DNA of 64,000 bases, from NCBI RefSeq assembly GCF_042660675.1, contig NZ_JBHSUL010000035.1, positions 1-64,000 of the forward strand, written 5' to 3'. The notes below the pieces were generated by a model that saw only the letters and a list, made by a program, of their open reading frames with translations, ran no database searches and was not told the DNA's origin. Of this stretch, positions 43,486 to 52,763 are shown piece after piece. Position numbers and translations under genes: made by a program. The number at the start of each line of letters is the position of its first letter. Position 1 is the first letter of the stretch. The DNA is from Marinilactibacillus sp042660675 (GTDB lineage Bacteria > Bacillota > Bacilli > Lactobacillales > Carnobacteriaceae_A).

Positions 43486-44979
43486 TTAGGCCATTACGTT
43501 AAGTCGACCTGATCCATTTCGTTCTAACTCTAATGTTTCTGTTCCTTCTAATTCCTGTTCCTCTTTAACTGTATACCCTTTTTTGTTTTTCATGGGCTGT
43601 GAAAAATGAGAACTTTGTTGTTGATCTGAGAAATTGAAAGCTGCATCAAATGTATTTTGGACGGGCATTACGGATACTTCTACTTTTTCTAATTGCACAG
43701 CCTGACCAGGTTGGATTAACGTTTGAGATTTCAATTGCTGTTCAACTAACAATTTCGCTTCATTTGTTGCAACGATCAATCGACCAACCAATTTATTATC
43801 GACCATTTCGATCTCAACCGTGACTTTTCCAAGCGTTTCCGGAGTTAGTTTGATTGTTGATCTAAGGGTTTCAGTTTTTCCGGGGTTTTGAATTTTCTCT
43901 GTTATCATGCTTTTGATAACGTCCAGTTCTTTCTTCTCAATCACCTGATTAGCTGTAGTAATCGTATCAAGTGGTTCTGGTACTAGGCGAGAGTATAAAA
44001 TAGAGTTATTCATTGTTTCGACAACTGTTGATTTTGTTTCAAGAGATGATTCAGATTCATTACTATTACTCATTAGCGTATTAGATACCGGGCGTAAATT
44101 AGTCACTGGTTTACTTGTTGCACTAATACTTTCTGTACTTGTTTCAATAGAACGTTCAGATTCATCGAAATGACCCACTAGTTGAGTAGTCTGTAATAAA
44201 GATTTTTCTTTTACCATCGTTTCAGAGTTTAGATTTGGAAGTACCTTTTCTAAAGTAAAAGCAGAATGATCAGTTAAGACCGATTGAGCTTCAGGCATCT
44301 CACTAGACAATTCAGATGGTATTTCAGGTTTGATCAACTTAGGATTTTCAATCAATTGCTTAGGATCTTTAAAGGTATTTCTATTTAACTGATTTAAGTA
44401 TCTCTCTAGATCTTTAGGTTCTTGTTCTGACAAGCTTTGTTCTAAAAGCACTTCTGAATTTCCATGTTTGTTGTCTAAAACTTGTTTCTGATAAAAAACA
44501 GGATTTTGAAGTTTTAAGTCACTATCCTGATCGCGGATCGAAGTTAGAATTTGAGTTTGTTCATCTGTATCAGGAGCTTTCAAGTGTTTGATTAATGCCT
44601 CTATCACTTTCTGCTCTTTTGGAGACAAGTCTTTGTTACCGTTAAGTACTTTGTTCATTGTGGCGTCTAACTCTTCAGTCGATAGACCTAATTGAGTAAT
44701 GATTTCTGTTTCTTGATTGATCATTTCTAGAAGAAATGGTCCTAAATTTATAGGAGTATCTTCACCTGTATCTTCATCAGTTGACCGTTTGATTTCTAAA
44801 GAAACTGACTCTTCTTTATCCGTTTTTTGTTCGATTGAACCTTCTTCGGTATTCTGTTGGTTATTAGGTTGTTGCTGATTCAACATGGATTCAAATAACT
44901 GACTATCAACTTGAACTATTTGACTCGATTGGGTCAATTCACTATTTTGAATCAATTGAACTTGAATTTGACTGTTCAT
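43486..44979 (-). CDS. fliK: Flagellar hook-length control protein FliK
   Basis: The 497-residue protein has a low-complexity Gln/Ser/Thr/Glu-rich N-terminal half and a conserved C-terminal domain (about 360-450) with LTPETLGKVTVEIEM and the LVGRLIVATNEAKLLVEQQL segment. It measures the hook and switches export through FlhB. ATG 44979 has GAGGAGGTGA upstream. The poorly conserved N-terminal half is normal for this family. Confidence 0.88.
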   Translation of the reverse strand: MNSQIQVQLIQNSELTQSSQIVQVDSQLFESMLNQQQPNNQQNTEEGSIEQKTDKEESVSLEIKRSTDEDTGEDTPINLGPFLLEMINQETEIITQLGLSTEELDATMNKVLNGNKDLSPKEQKVIEALIKHLKAPDTDEQTQILTSIRDQDSDLKLQNPVFYQKQVLDNKHGNSEVLLEQSLSEQEPKDLERYLNQLNRNTFKDPKQLIENPKLIKPEIPSELSSEMPEAQSVLTDHSAFTLEKVLPNLNSETMVKEKSLLQTTQLVGHFDESERSIETSTESISATSKPVTNLRPVSNTLMSNSNESESSLETKSTVVETMNNSILYSRLVPEPLDTITTANQVIEKKELDVIKSMITEKIQNPGKTETLRSTIKLTPETLGKVTVEIEMVDNKLVGRLIVATNEAKLLVEQQLKSQTLIQPGQAVQLEKVEVSVMPVQNTFDAAFNFSDQQQSSHFSQPMKNKKGYTVKEEQELEGTETLELERNGSGRLNVMA

Positions 44980-45027
44980 GTGTTCACCTCCTCTCAATGG
45001 GTAATCTTAAATCCATTCTTCCTGAAT

Positions 45028-45483
45028 TTAAATACTTAAATTCGGGTTAAGAGCGAGGTTTCGACCAAATTGTAAAGTAGAAATTTCGTCTAGTTGTTTC
45101 TGTTCTTCTTTTTTCTCGGCTTCTGTATGTACGAGGCGTTCTTTTTCTTCCAGTTTGATCATCATTCTTTTATCTTTGTTTGCTGATTTCAATTTCTCCC
45201 TGACGGCTTCAAGTTCTATTTCAACTTGATGGATTCTGTTTTTTTGTTGAATGATTTTATCATCCAACAGATCTTTGTATAGACTATGTCTTTTAACAGA
45301 ATCAATATCAGTCTTGAAAAGATTATCACTTTTAATTTTACGACTATCTCTTAGTAAGGTTTCTAGCTGTTGCTGTTCTTTTATCAACTTTACTTCGACA
45401 GACTTGACCTCTTTTTGTGCAGCTTCTTCTAGATCTTCACGCCAGTCTAAAATCTTACTCATTGAAAATTGATAGGCTTGCAT
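45028..45483 (-). CDS. fliJ: Flagellar export chaperone FliJ
   Basis: A 151-residue protein that is one long coiled coil (residues 8-135), rich in Lys and Glu. It sits in the export ATPase like the stalk of F1. ATG 45483 is seven bases past AAGGAG; an ATG two codons earlier is too close. Sequence conservation is low, so the call uses place after fliI and shape. Confidence 0.82.
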   Translation of the reverse strand: MQAYQFSMSKILDWREDLEEAAQKEVKSVEVKLIKEQQQLETLLRDSRKIKSDNLFKTDIDSVKRHSLYKDLLDDKIIQQKNRIHQVEIELEAVREKLKSANKDKRMMIKLEEKERLVHTEAEKKEEQKQLDEISTLQFGRNLALNPNLSI

Positions 45484-45494
45484 ATTCATTCTCC

Positions 45495-46820
45495 TTATCG
45501 TATCGAGTGAGCTGAGAATACTGAGCTAAGCTCAGATAATGTTTCATCAAATGTATAAGATTCTTTTGTTTTCTGCTTTAAAAAATCTTTTATCGGTCTA
45601 TTTAAACGAACGGCTTGATCAACTAAAGGATTCGAGCCTTTTTGATACGCTCCAACGTCGATTAAATCTTTGGTATCTGTATATCTAGTCAAATTTTCTC
45701 GTAACTTGCCTGCAAGTTCATCTTGTTCTGGGCTAACCAATTCTTTCATTAAACGGCTTAAGCTATTTGGAATATCGATCGCTGGATAATGATTTTCTGA
45801 CGCGATTTTTCTTGAAAGAATGATATGACCATCAAGGATACCTCGAACGGAATCGGCAATGGGTTCATTCATATCGTCACCTTCTACTAGAACCGTATAG
45901 AAAGCCGTTATTGATCCACTTTGAGACGTTCCACTTCGTTCAAGAAGTTTCGGTAATGTTGTGAACACAGAAGGAGTATATCCTTTGCTCGTAGGCGGTT
46001 CACCAGTTGCCAGACCAATCTCTCGTTGAGCCATAGCTACACGCGTAACGGAATCCATCATCAAAACGACTTTCTTACCTTGATCTCTGAAATATTCAGC
46101 AATTGCAGTGGCCACGTAAGCGCCCTTTAACCTAACCAGTGGTGGCATATCAGAAGTGGCACAGACAACAACGGACTTGGCATACCCTTCTTCGCCAAGC
46201 TCATTCTCGATGAATTCCATTACTTCTCGGCCACGCTCACCAATCAATCCAATAACGATAACATCCGCATCAGAATACTTAGCCATCATCCCAAGTAGTG
46301 TAGATTTACCTACACCAGAACCTGCGAAGATGCCCATACGCTGACCTTCCCCTACTGTCAATAATCCATCGATTGCCTTAACACCAGTGGTCATAATATT
46401 TTTAATTTTTTTACGCTTAAAAGGATCTGGAGAAGATCGATTAACCTGATACATTTTACCTTCGGTTAATCGTGCCTCTGTTAGCGGACGCCCCAAACCA
46501 TCTAGGGTTGTACCCAGCATGTCATCAGACACTTCTACTTTAAGTGTCTTTCTGGTCGGTCGAACGAGACAGCCCGGTCCAATACCTTCAAGTTCGTCAA
46601 GTGGCATCAACAGTACCGTTTCGTCTACAAATCCAACGACTTCGCTTAAAACGATCTTGTCCGTAGACTTGATATTGATCTCGCAGACTTCCCCGATAAA
46701 AGCATCTAGTCCATCTACTTTGATAATTAAACCAATAACCTGACTTACTTTACCTTGCTTTAAGGTATGCATATTTTTATCAATAGACTCATGATATTGT
46801 TTGAATGGGATATCGATCAT
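45495..46820 (-). CDS. fliI: Flagellum-specific ATPase FliI
   Basis: F1-like ATPase of 441 residues with Walker A GSGVGKST (in IFAGSGVGKSTLLGMMAKY), the MMDSVTRVAMAQREIGLATGEPP stretch (seen in parts) and the region DGHIILSRKIA. It delivers export substrates. The start ATG 46820 overlaps the fliH stop in a TGATG; a TTG one codon earlier is also in frame. Confidence 0.95.
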   Translation of the reverse strand: MIDIPFKQYHESIDKNMHTLKQGKVSQVIGLIIKVDGLDAFIGEVCEINIKSTDKIVLSEVVGFVDETVLLMPLDELEGIGPGCLVRPTRKTLKVEVSDDMLGTTLDGLGRPLTEARLTEGKMYQVNRSSPDPFKRKKIKNIMTTGVKAIDGLLTVGEGQRMGIFAGSGVGKSTLLGMMAKYSDADVIVIGLIGERGREVMEFIENELGEEGYAKSVVVCATSDMPPLVRLKGAYVATAIAEYFRDQGKKVVLMMDSVTRVAMAQREIGLATGEPPTSKGYTPSVFTTLPKLLERSGTSQSGSITAFYTVLVEGDDMNEPIADSVRGILDGHIILSRKIASENHYPAIDIPNSLSRLMKELVSPEQDELAGKLRENLTRYTDTKDLIDVGAYQKGSNPLVDQAVRLNRPIKDFLKQKTKESYTFDETLSELSSVFSAHSIR

Positions 46821-47584
46821 CAAACATTACGCTCCGTTTCTTTCATTTCTTTAAGCATAGATTCTAGTTGAGCCGTTATTTGCAAGTCGATCACTTTATG
46901 TGCACTTTCGACAATACAACCGATTGGATCAATACTACTGTCTTGTAGTACGGCGAAACGCACGCCAGTATACTGATTCTTCAAACTAGCTAAGTTTGCT
47001 TGAATCTGATTTCTCACTGCCGGATTGACCGTGATAGAGATAAAGTCTTCTTCACGATCTAGTTGATGTAGTATGGGATGAATCAAAGATAAGATCCCTT
47101 CATCATTATGATTGATTTGTTCATGAACAATCTTTTCTGCCATATGAACCGATAGTTTAAGCAAATCTTCTTTTTTGTCTTGACTATATTGCTCAACTTC
47201 AAATTGCGCCTGAACAATTAAATCTCGACCTTCTTGCTTCAACGCTTCACTTTCTTGCTTTCCTTGTTCAAATCCTTCTTTCATACCCAAAGTATAGCCT
47301 TCTTGATAACCAGCTTCCTGTCCTTGCTGGAATGCTGTTTGGTAAGCTTGCTGCTTGATGGCTTCTGCTTCTTGTTTAGCTTGTTCAAGCAATTCTTCTT
47401 TTTTTGAGTAGGCATGATTTAAGATTCTCTTTTTTTCTAATAGTGCTTCTTGTGTCTCTTCTGAGGCATCTGATTCTTCATCCGTATACTCTTCAGTATC
47501 GGTTAAGACTGTATTGATAACCCAAGCGTCTTCCGCTTGTTGTATATTATTTTTAGATTTAATAATTCTACTCGACGATAGCAT
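46820..47584 (-). CDS. fliH: Flagellar assembly protein FliH
   Basis: The 254-residue protein is mostly helical (Glu/Lys/Gln-rich coiled coil about 45-130, including the QGQEAGYQEGYTLGMKEG run of GxxxG type) with a C-terminal domain like the F1 delta subunit. It regulates FliI. It overlaps fliG by 17 bases. Confidence 0.88.
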   Translation of the reverse strand: MLSSSRIIKSKNNIQQAEDAWVINTVLTDTEEYTDEESDASEETQEALLEKKRILNHAYSKKEELLEQAKQEAEAIKQQAYQTAFQQGQEAGYQEGYTLGMKEGFEQGKQESEALKQEGRDLIVQAQFEVEQYSQDKKEDLLKLSVHMAEKIVHEQINHNDEGILSLIHPILHQLDREEDFISITVNPAVRNQIQANLASLKNQYTGVRFAVLQDSSIDPIGCIVESAHKVIDLQITAQLESMLKEMKETERNV

Positions 47585-48599
47585 CTTGTTCGCCCCTCAT
47601 GATGTATACTTCCCCTTGTTCGTCTAAGCGACGAATAACGGTAACGATTTTCTGCTGTGCTTCCTCGACTGCAGACAATCTTGCGGGTCCAAGGAACTGC
47701 ATATCTTCTTTGAGTGTATCCACAGCTCTAGCAGATAGATTATCAAAGATAAAGTCACGCAACTCGTCGGAAACGCCTTTGAGTGCAAGAATAAGATCGT
47801 CTTGATTGACTTCTCGTAAAACTTTTTGGACATCGCTCTTTTGAAGTGAAACGATATCTTCGAATGTGAATAGGCTCGCTTTGACTTCCTCAGCCAAAGT
47901 AGGTTGTCTTTCTTCTAGTTCCGCTACAATCGTCTTCTCGGTCGTACGTCCAACTTGATTCAAGATATCAACCAAAGTATTGACGCCACCTACATTCTCG
48001 GTTTCATTTTCAACATAAGAAGAAAACTTACTCTCAATTACTTTCTCAATCTTTTCAATAATAGCTGGTGAGGTATTACTAATCGTACCAATTCGTTCAG
48101 CTATTTCTGTTTGCTTATCTTGAGGAAACTGAACCAAAATTTGAGCTGCTTTATCTGGCTGCATGTAACAAAGAATTAAAGCTACTGTCTGAGATTGTTC
48201 GCCCAACAGTAGATTCGTCAATTGTTGAGGATCAGCTTTTCTAGCAATATTAAATGGTCGCTCTCTTAATTGAATTTGGTTCAGCATGTCAATCACTTCT
48301 TTTGCACGTTGTGTTCCCAAGGCTTTATTCAATAAAGTTTTAGCGTAATCAATACCACCATCAAGTATATACTCTCTTGCTTGAGACATTTCAAGAAATT
48401 CATCCACGATCGCTTCTCTATCTTCTCTACTTACATGATCAATATTGGCAATTTCATAACTGACTTTTTGAATGTAGGCATCAGGTAATTGTTTCATAAT
48501 TTGTGCAGATGTTTCGGGGCCTAAAGCAATCATGAAAATAGCCGCTTTCTTAATTCCATCTAGTTGAACGGTTTTCTTATCATCAATAACCTCTGTCAT
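47568..48599 (-). CDS. fliG: Flagellar motor switch protein FliG
   Basis: The 343-residue rotor protein has the EHPQ-like region (CYMQPDKAAQILVQFPQDKQTE) and the C-terminal torque helix with SARAVDTLKEDMQFLGPARLSAVEEAQ (in parts). It contacts FliM and the stators. It follows fliF by ten bases. Confidence 0.95.
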   Translation of the reverse strand: MTEVIDDKKTVQLDGIKKAAIFMIALGPETSAQIMKQLPDAYIQKVSYEIANIDHVSREDREAIVDEFLEMSQAREYILDGGIDYAKTLLNKALGTQRAKEVIDMLNQIQLRERPFNIARKADPQQLTNLLLGEQSQTVALILCYMQPDKAAQILVQFPQDKQTEIAERIGTISNTSPAIIEKIEKVIESKFSSYVENETENVGGVNTLVDILNQVGRTTEKTIVAELEERQPTLAEEVKASLFTFEDIVSLQKSDVQKVLREVNQDDLILALKGVSDELRDFIFDNLSARAVDTLKEDMQFLGPARLSAVEEAQQKIVTVIRRLDEQGEVYIMRGEQDAIVE

Positions 48600-48609
48600 T
48601 CTACCCCTC

Positions 48610-50235
48610 CTATTCTTTTAACCATATTTTCATTAATTCTGCCGCTAGTTCAGGATTTTGTTTTGCTTCTTCCCTTACTAAGTCTTCTTTATCACTCATG
48701 ACTTTGTTTTGTTGTTTTTTACGTTCAATATCTAAATCAATTGGTTCTGGTTCAACAGGAAGTGGTTGAGCCGGTTGAGTTGGAACCATTGGTTGAGGTT
48801 CGAAACTTTCTTCAAACTCATCAAATTCATCTTTTCGACCTTTACGCAGAATAGATAATATGGCAATGCCTAATACAAGCAGTACGATACTTCCAACCAT
48901 GAATGGCCAGTATCTTCTAAAGAAGATCATAATATCTTCCATAATGTCTGTGTTGATTACAGGTACTTCTTCATTACCCACAAAAGCCATTGACTCTACT
49001 GTAACGTCTCCACGAATTGCACTATCTTGAGTGTCTAGTCCTAAAGCACGTCTTACAATCGGAACAATTTGATTCTGGGCAATGACCGTATCACCCGTTT
49101 GGTTAATGATAATTGAAGCATCTACTGTTTCAATGACACCAGGGGCTCTCACGTATCGTTCAGAATTTTGATCTAACTCATAATTGATCGTACGGTCTAG
49201 AGAAGCATTTTGTTGATTTTCTCCGTCGCCATCTTCTGCAACGGGAAGTTCTCCTTCTTCTATAAGACCTTGTAGCATTTCGCTTGCACCGTTATAATTT
49301 TCCGTTTGACTTCTAATTAGTCCTTCTCGGTCCGGAGCTTCTTCACTCTCTGGATCAACCATAGGAGCTGTATAAGTCACTGTCTCCCCTTCAACTGCAT
49401 CGAAATTCATTGAAGCATTGACAACTACACGGATATTATTTGGACCATAAACTGGCGCTAATAATTCATTGATTCGTTTTTCAAGATCTTGCTCATAGCT
49501 CTTTTGTACAGATAGCTGCTGGTTGGAAATATCTGTAGCGCCAATCGCATTCTCTCCATCTTGTAAGAATCCACTTAACAAGTTTCCATTTGAGTCTACA
49601 ATCTGTATGTTGCTTACGGGTAGTCCATCAACTGCACCGGCAACTAAAGAAGCAATTCCCTGAATATTTTGAGTCGTTAATTGATTCGCGCCTCTAGTCT
49701 GAAGCACAATAGAAGCAGAAGCTTCACTCTTATATTCTGGATTTTGAAAGATACTGTCTTCTGGTATCGATAGCATCACTTTAGCTGCTTCTACTTGTTG
49801 TAAAGAAGAAATAGAACGTTCTAACTCTCCTGTTACAGCTCTTTGATACATAATTTCGCGGTCTTGATCTGTTGCCATCATACTTGTGTCATCGAAAATT
49901 TCGAATCCAGTAGAACTTTTAGGCATTAGGCCATTCGTTGCGATCTCAATACGATATTGATCGACCTGTTTTTCATCAATTAAAATCGTAGTTCCGCCGT
50001 TCTCCAATTTATAGAGAATTCCTTGCGACTCAAGATCCTCAACAATAGCACCCGCATCTGCTTCTTCCATATTCGAAAATAGAACGGTGTACTGCTTCCT
50101 TTGAGATATGTAAGCAACACCAGCAAGTACAATCACTGCAACTACAATTAACATAATCAGTCTTTTTCTTTTTGTAGCTTCAAGGTTCATCCAGCCACTT
50201 TGTAAGTTACCCCATATATCTTTTACCTTGTCCAT
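48610..50235 (-). CDS. fliF: Flagellar MS-ring protein FliF
   Basis: The 541-residue protein has two membrane segments (about 26-45 and 440-460), ring-building motifs (FSNMEEADAGAIVEDLESQG in parts) and a C-terminal FliG-binding tail that ends in MKIWLKE. It is the base on which the flagellum is built. The central Asp/Glu/Gly-rich part is long. Confidence 0.95.
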   Translation of the reverse strand: MDKVKDIWGNLQSGWMNLEATKRKRLIMLIVVAVIVLAGVAYISQRKQYTVLFSNMEEADAGAIVEDLESQGILYKLENGGTTILIDEKQVDQYRIEIATNGLMPKSSTGFEIFDDTSMMATDQDREIMYQRAVTGELERSISSLQQVEAAKVMLSIPEDSIFQNPEYKSEASASIVLQTRGANQLTTQNIQGIASLVAGAVDGLPVSNIQIVDSNGNLLSGFLQDGENAIGATDISNQQLSVQKSYEQDLEKRINELLAPVYGPNNIRVVVNASMNFDAVEGETVTYTAPMVDPESEEAPDREGLIRSQTENYNGASEMLQGLIEEGELPVAEDGDGENQQNASLDRTINYELDQNSERYVRAPGVIETVDASIIINQTGDTVIAQNQIVPIVRRALGLDTQDSAIRGDVTVESMAFVGNEEVPVINTDIMEDIMIFFRRYWPFMVGSIVLLVLGIAILSILRKGRKDEFDEFEESFEPQPMVPTQPAQPLPVEPEPIDLDIERKKQQNKVMSDKEDLVREEAKQNPELAAELMKIWLKE

Positions 50236-50271
50236 AAACGCATACTCCCTTTAACAGCTGCTGGTTCTAAC

Positions 50272-50595
50272 TTAGAACTGCATATTTTTGATTTCGTTAT
50301 ATGCTTCAAGTGCTCTATTTCTAAATTGAACAGCAACTTCTAAAGAAAGCTGTGCTTCCGTTGTTTTGATCATAACTGTATGCAAGTCGTCCGCTGTTCC
50401 ATCAACGAGTGCTTCTACAGCTTGAGTAGATTCAACTTGTTTATTTTCTAAGGATTGTAAAGCATTAGAAAAGACGTTTGAAAAAGGATCGCTTTCTCCT
50501 TTTACCACGCCCCCTTTTTGATTAGTCCCTATTGTTCCATTCATTTCAGTTAATGCATTTGAGTATAATTGATTAATTCCATTCATTCCTGACAT
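50272..50595 (-). CDS. fliE: Flagellar hook-basal body protein FliE
   Basis: A 107-residue helical protein with the C-terminal pattern LHTVMIKTTEAQLSLEVAVQFRN (in parts) followed by the final ALEAYNEIKNM. It links the MS ring to the rod. It lies between flgC and fliF, as in most Firmicutes. Confidence 0.93.
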   Translation of the reverse strand: MSGMNGINQLYSNALTEMNGTIGTNQKGGVVKGESDPFSNVFSNALQSLENKQVESTQAVEALVDGTADDLHTVMIKTTEAQLSLEVAVQFRNRALEAYNEIKNMQF

Positions 50596-50625
50596 TCTAT
50601 GCTTCCTTTCAATCTGAATTATTTA

Positions 50626-51060
50626 TTATTTTCCAATTTCTAGTGCACGTTTCAGTAAGTCTTTATTATTATTCATAGCTGTAACATTGGCATCGTAGGT
50701 TCTCATAGCCGTCATCATTTCCACCATTTCATCTGCCATGTCCACATTAGGATAGGCAACATAGCCTAATTCATCCGCATCAGGATGTTCTGGCTCGAAT
50801 ACCATCTTGATATTATCTTGGTCTGCAGTAACACCTGTGACTCGGACACCAGCGCTACTTGTATTCACGTCACCAGTGAAGCCAGATGTCTGTGTTTTAA
50901 GACTTTCTTCAAATTCTACTTGTTGTTTTATGTAAGGTCCTTCGCCATTTTCTGTTCTTGTTGTATTTACATTGGCGATGTTTGTTGAGATTGTATCTAA
51001 CTTGAATCGTTCAAGCGTTAACCCGCTTGCATTAATACGCATTCCATCAAAAATTGACAC
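50626..51060 (-). CDS. flgC: Flagellar rod protein FlgC
   Basis: The 144-residue protein has SIFDGMRINASGLTLERFKL at the N-terminus and the C-terminal helix MMTAMRTYDANVTAMNNNK (in parts). I favour GTG 51060, giving the family-like start, about 12 bases past AAGGAG; the TTG at 51072 touches that site. It is exported into the rod. Confidence 0.9.
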   Translation of the reverse strand: MSIFDGMRINASGLTLERFKLDTISTNIANVNTTRTENGEGPYIKQQVEFEESLKTQTSGFTGDVNTSSAGVRVTGVTADQDNIKMVFEPEHPDADELGYVAYPNVDMADEMVEMMTAMRTYDANVTAMNNNKDLLKRALEIGK

Positions 51061-51081
51061 TGATAATTCCAACTCCTTCTA

Positions 51082-51459
51082 TTATCTTAATACAGATCTA
51101 AGCATATTATATTGAGCACTTGTTTGAGATACGAGAGCTTGGTAATGAATCGAGTTCGCAGCTAATTCTGCCATTTCTGTATCAATTGCTACATTGTTGC
51201 CATTCTCTCCTACTCGATTACCTTCTTGTGCTTTTATCTTTGCTGTAACATCATTATGACCAGAGACACCAAAGTGACGTTCATTGGTTTTTCTGAGTCC
51301 GGTACCGTCCATGGCTTGCTGAAGAACGGATTCAAATTCTACGCGTTTTGCTTTATAACCTGGAGTGTTAACATTCGCAATATTGCTAGAGACGGTTTCT
51401 TGTCTCATATTTGTTGCATCCAGTGCTCTATTCAATAAAGAAATGTTCTTGTATTCCAT
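51082..51459 (-). CDS. flgB: Flagellar rod protein FlgB
   Basis: The 125-residue protein begins with LLNRALDATNMRQETVSSNIANVNTPGYKAKRV (in parts), the rod signature. It is the first gene of the long operon, with GGAGGT upstream, after a 540-base regulatory interval. Confidence 0.92.
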   Translation of the reverse strand: MEYKNISLLNRALDATNMRQETVSSNIANVNTPGYKAKRVEFESVLQQAMDGTGLRKTNERHFGVSGHNDVTAKIKAQEGNRVGENGNNVAIDTEMAELAANSIHYQALVSQTSAQYNMLRSVLR

Positions 51460-51728
51460 CTGATTACCTCCGCTACTAATAAAAATCTTGGTATGTGTAT
51501 AAACTCGAAATTTTGTTTAAATATCCAACATTTATAAGTTTAAATTAGTCTTGAAAAAGTTTCAATCTTAATTTTTTTGTTATGTTTATATTTGAAATGT
51601 AATTGTGAACATTTGGTTGAAATAAAAGATTCGAGATGAATTTCTTTTTTCATATGTCAAAACCCGAATATTAGTTAACCCTTATCATACCAATGGTTAT
51701 CTGACACCAGATGCACTAGTTGCGTACC

Positions 51729-51756
51729 TCTATAGTTAAATTGATGTTAATGTCAA
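51729..51756 (-). promoter_or_regulatory. Promoter of the long flagellar operon with cre-like core
   Basis: TTGACA (51751-51756) with TATAGA at 16 bases (51729-51734). The -35 overlaps a perfect palindrome AAGCGCTT at 51755-51762, the core of a CcpA cre site, though the outer cre bases do not fit well. Confidence 0.5.
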
Positions 51757-51777
51757 GCGCTTTTTACACATTATTTT

Positions 51778-51800
51778 TGTCATTATGTAAACAAATGACA
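51778..51800. promoter_or_regulatory. 23-bp inverted repeat upstream of the flagellar promoter
   Basis: TGTCATT-N9-AATGACA, arms 51778-51784 and 51794-51800, lies 22 bases upstream of the -35 on the minus strand, a place for an activator. No known regulator motif fits exactly. Confidence 0.45.
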
Positions 51801-51980
51801 GTTTTGTGAACAGAAATATTAAATCGATTTCATTACTTATAGATTGATATTGTTATCTAATAAATCTATTTTTGTACAACTTCTGAACTGTTTTAAATGT
51901 AAAATTCCTATTTAAAACTAGTAATATTTTTGTTAATTTTTATACATTTTTCTTTAAGACTTTAGAATGCCCTTACACAT

Positions 51981-52009
51981 ATAAAAAGACCAGCAATTAA
52001 ATGCTGGCC
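51981..52009 (-). terminator. Terminator overlapping the fliS stop
   Basis: Arms 51988-51995 and 52002-52009 pair with one G-U, with TTTTT following on the minus strand. The stop codon of fliS (51997-51999) lies in the loop. Confidence 0.75.
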
Positions 52010-52368
52010 CAAGCTTCTAGTAATTCGCTTAATATTGATCTAGCTCCACTCATTTTTTCAGAATCTTTTTTTAGATTTGCTTGGAGTAATTCATTCAATA
52101 AATACTCATAGAGAGTTTCAAGTTCACTAGCTATGTGGTTCTCTCCACCTTGATGATTCAAGGAATTTAATAATTCAGCCACTATATCTTGTGCTTTAAT
52201 CAAATGACGATTGATCTTTTCATTATCTTTGTTTTCTAGAGCTAGCTCAGCTAGTCGGATATTTTTGATTGCGCCTTCGTAAAGCAAAACAACCAATTGT
52301 TTAGGAGAAGCTGTTTGAATTTGATTTGTTTTATAGACATTTGACGCATTACCGTAACCCATGTTCAT
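51997..52368 (-). CDS. fliS: Flagellin export chaperone FliS
   Basis: The 123-residue helical chaperone has NVYKTNQIQTASPKQLVVLLYEGAI (in parts) and the C-terminal LSELLEAWAS, the FliS pattern. It binds the flagellin C-terminus before export. It lies after the fliT-like gene. Confidence 0.93.
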   Translation of the reverse strand: MNMGYGNASNVYKTNQIQTASPKQLVVLLYEGAIKNIRLAELALENKDNEKINRHLIKAQDIVAELLNSLNHQGGENHIASELETLYEYLLNELLQANLKKDSEKMSGARSILSELLEAWASI

Positions 52369-52383
52369 ACTCCTTGTCTTCTA

Positions 52384-52746
52384 TTAAGCCTGTCTGTCCA
52401 GAAACATTGACTGATTCTGATCCATATACCCGTTGATCATCTGGTTTTTCTTGTTCACTTGATTCATCTGACCTTTTACTGTTTGATTTTCAGTTGCAAT
52501 TAGTGTGATTAGTTCTTTGTGCTTTACAATAACTTCTTTCCAGACATCCCGATAATCATCCGAAAATGTCTGAATTTCTGATTCTGAAAGTTGCTTATCT
52601 AGTTCATTCATCTCTTGAATGAACACTTCTACTTCAGAAAGAATAGAAATTGCGGAGTCAATCGTATCATTAAAAGACTCGTAAGCATTATACATTTTAA
52701 GAAGTGTTGCTTTCTTTTTTTGCAGCAATTGACATTGTAGTACCAT
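52384..52746 (-). CDS. FliT-like flagellar chaperone (putative)
   Basis: A 120-residue helical protein in the fliD-fliS interval where fliT normally lies. It has long amphipathic helices (about 15-50 and 60-100) and the QVNKKNQMINGYMDQN segment. Sequence similarity to FliT is weak, so the call depends mostly on place, length and helical nature. AAGGAAA lies upstream of ATG 52746. Confidence 0.55.
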   Translation of the reverse strand: MVLQCQLLQKKKATLLKMYNAYESFNDTIDSAISILSEVEVFIQEMNELDKQLSESEIQTFSDDYRDVWKEVIVKHKELITLIATENQTVKGQMNQVNKKNQMINGYMDQNQSMFLDRQA

Positions 52747-52763
52747 GACATTTCCTTTCAGTC

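Larger units (their letters stand above)
51460..51996. other. Gene-free regulatory interval upstream of flgB
   Basis: Between fliS and flgB there is no open frame I can support. The interval is AT-rich and holds the sigma-A-like promoter at 51729-51756, the inverted repeat at 51778-51800, a second isolated TTGACA at 51655-51660 without a -10, and the fliS terminator at its right edge. Confidence 0.6.

Noticed and set aside
51651..51660. Second TTGACA upstream of flgB as a promoter
   Set aside because: No -10 lies at 16-18 bases.
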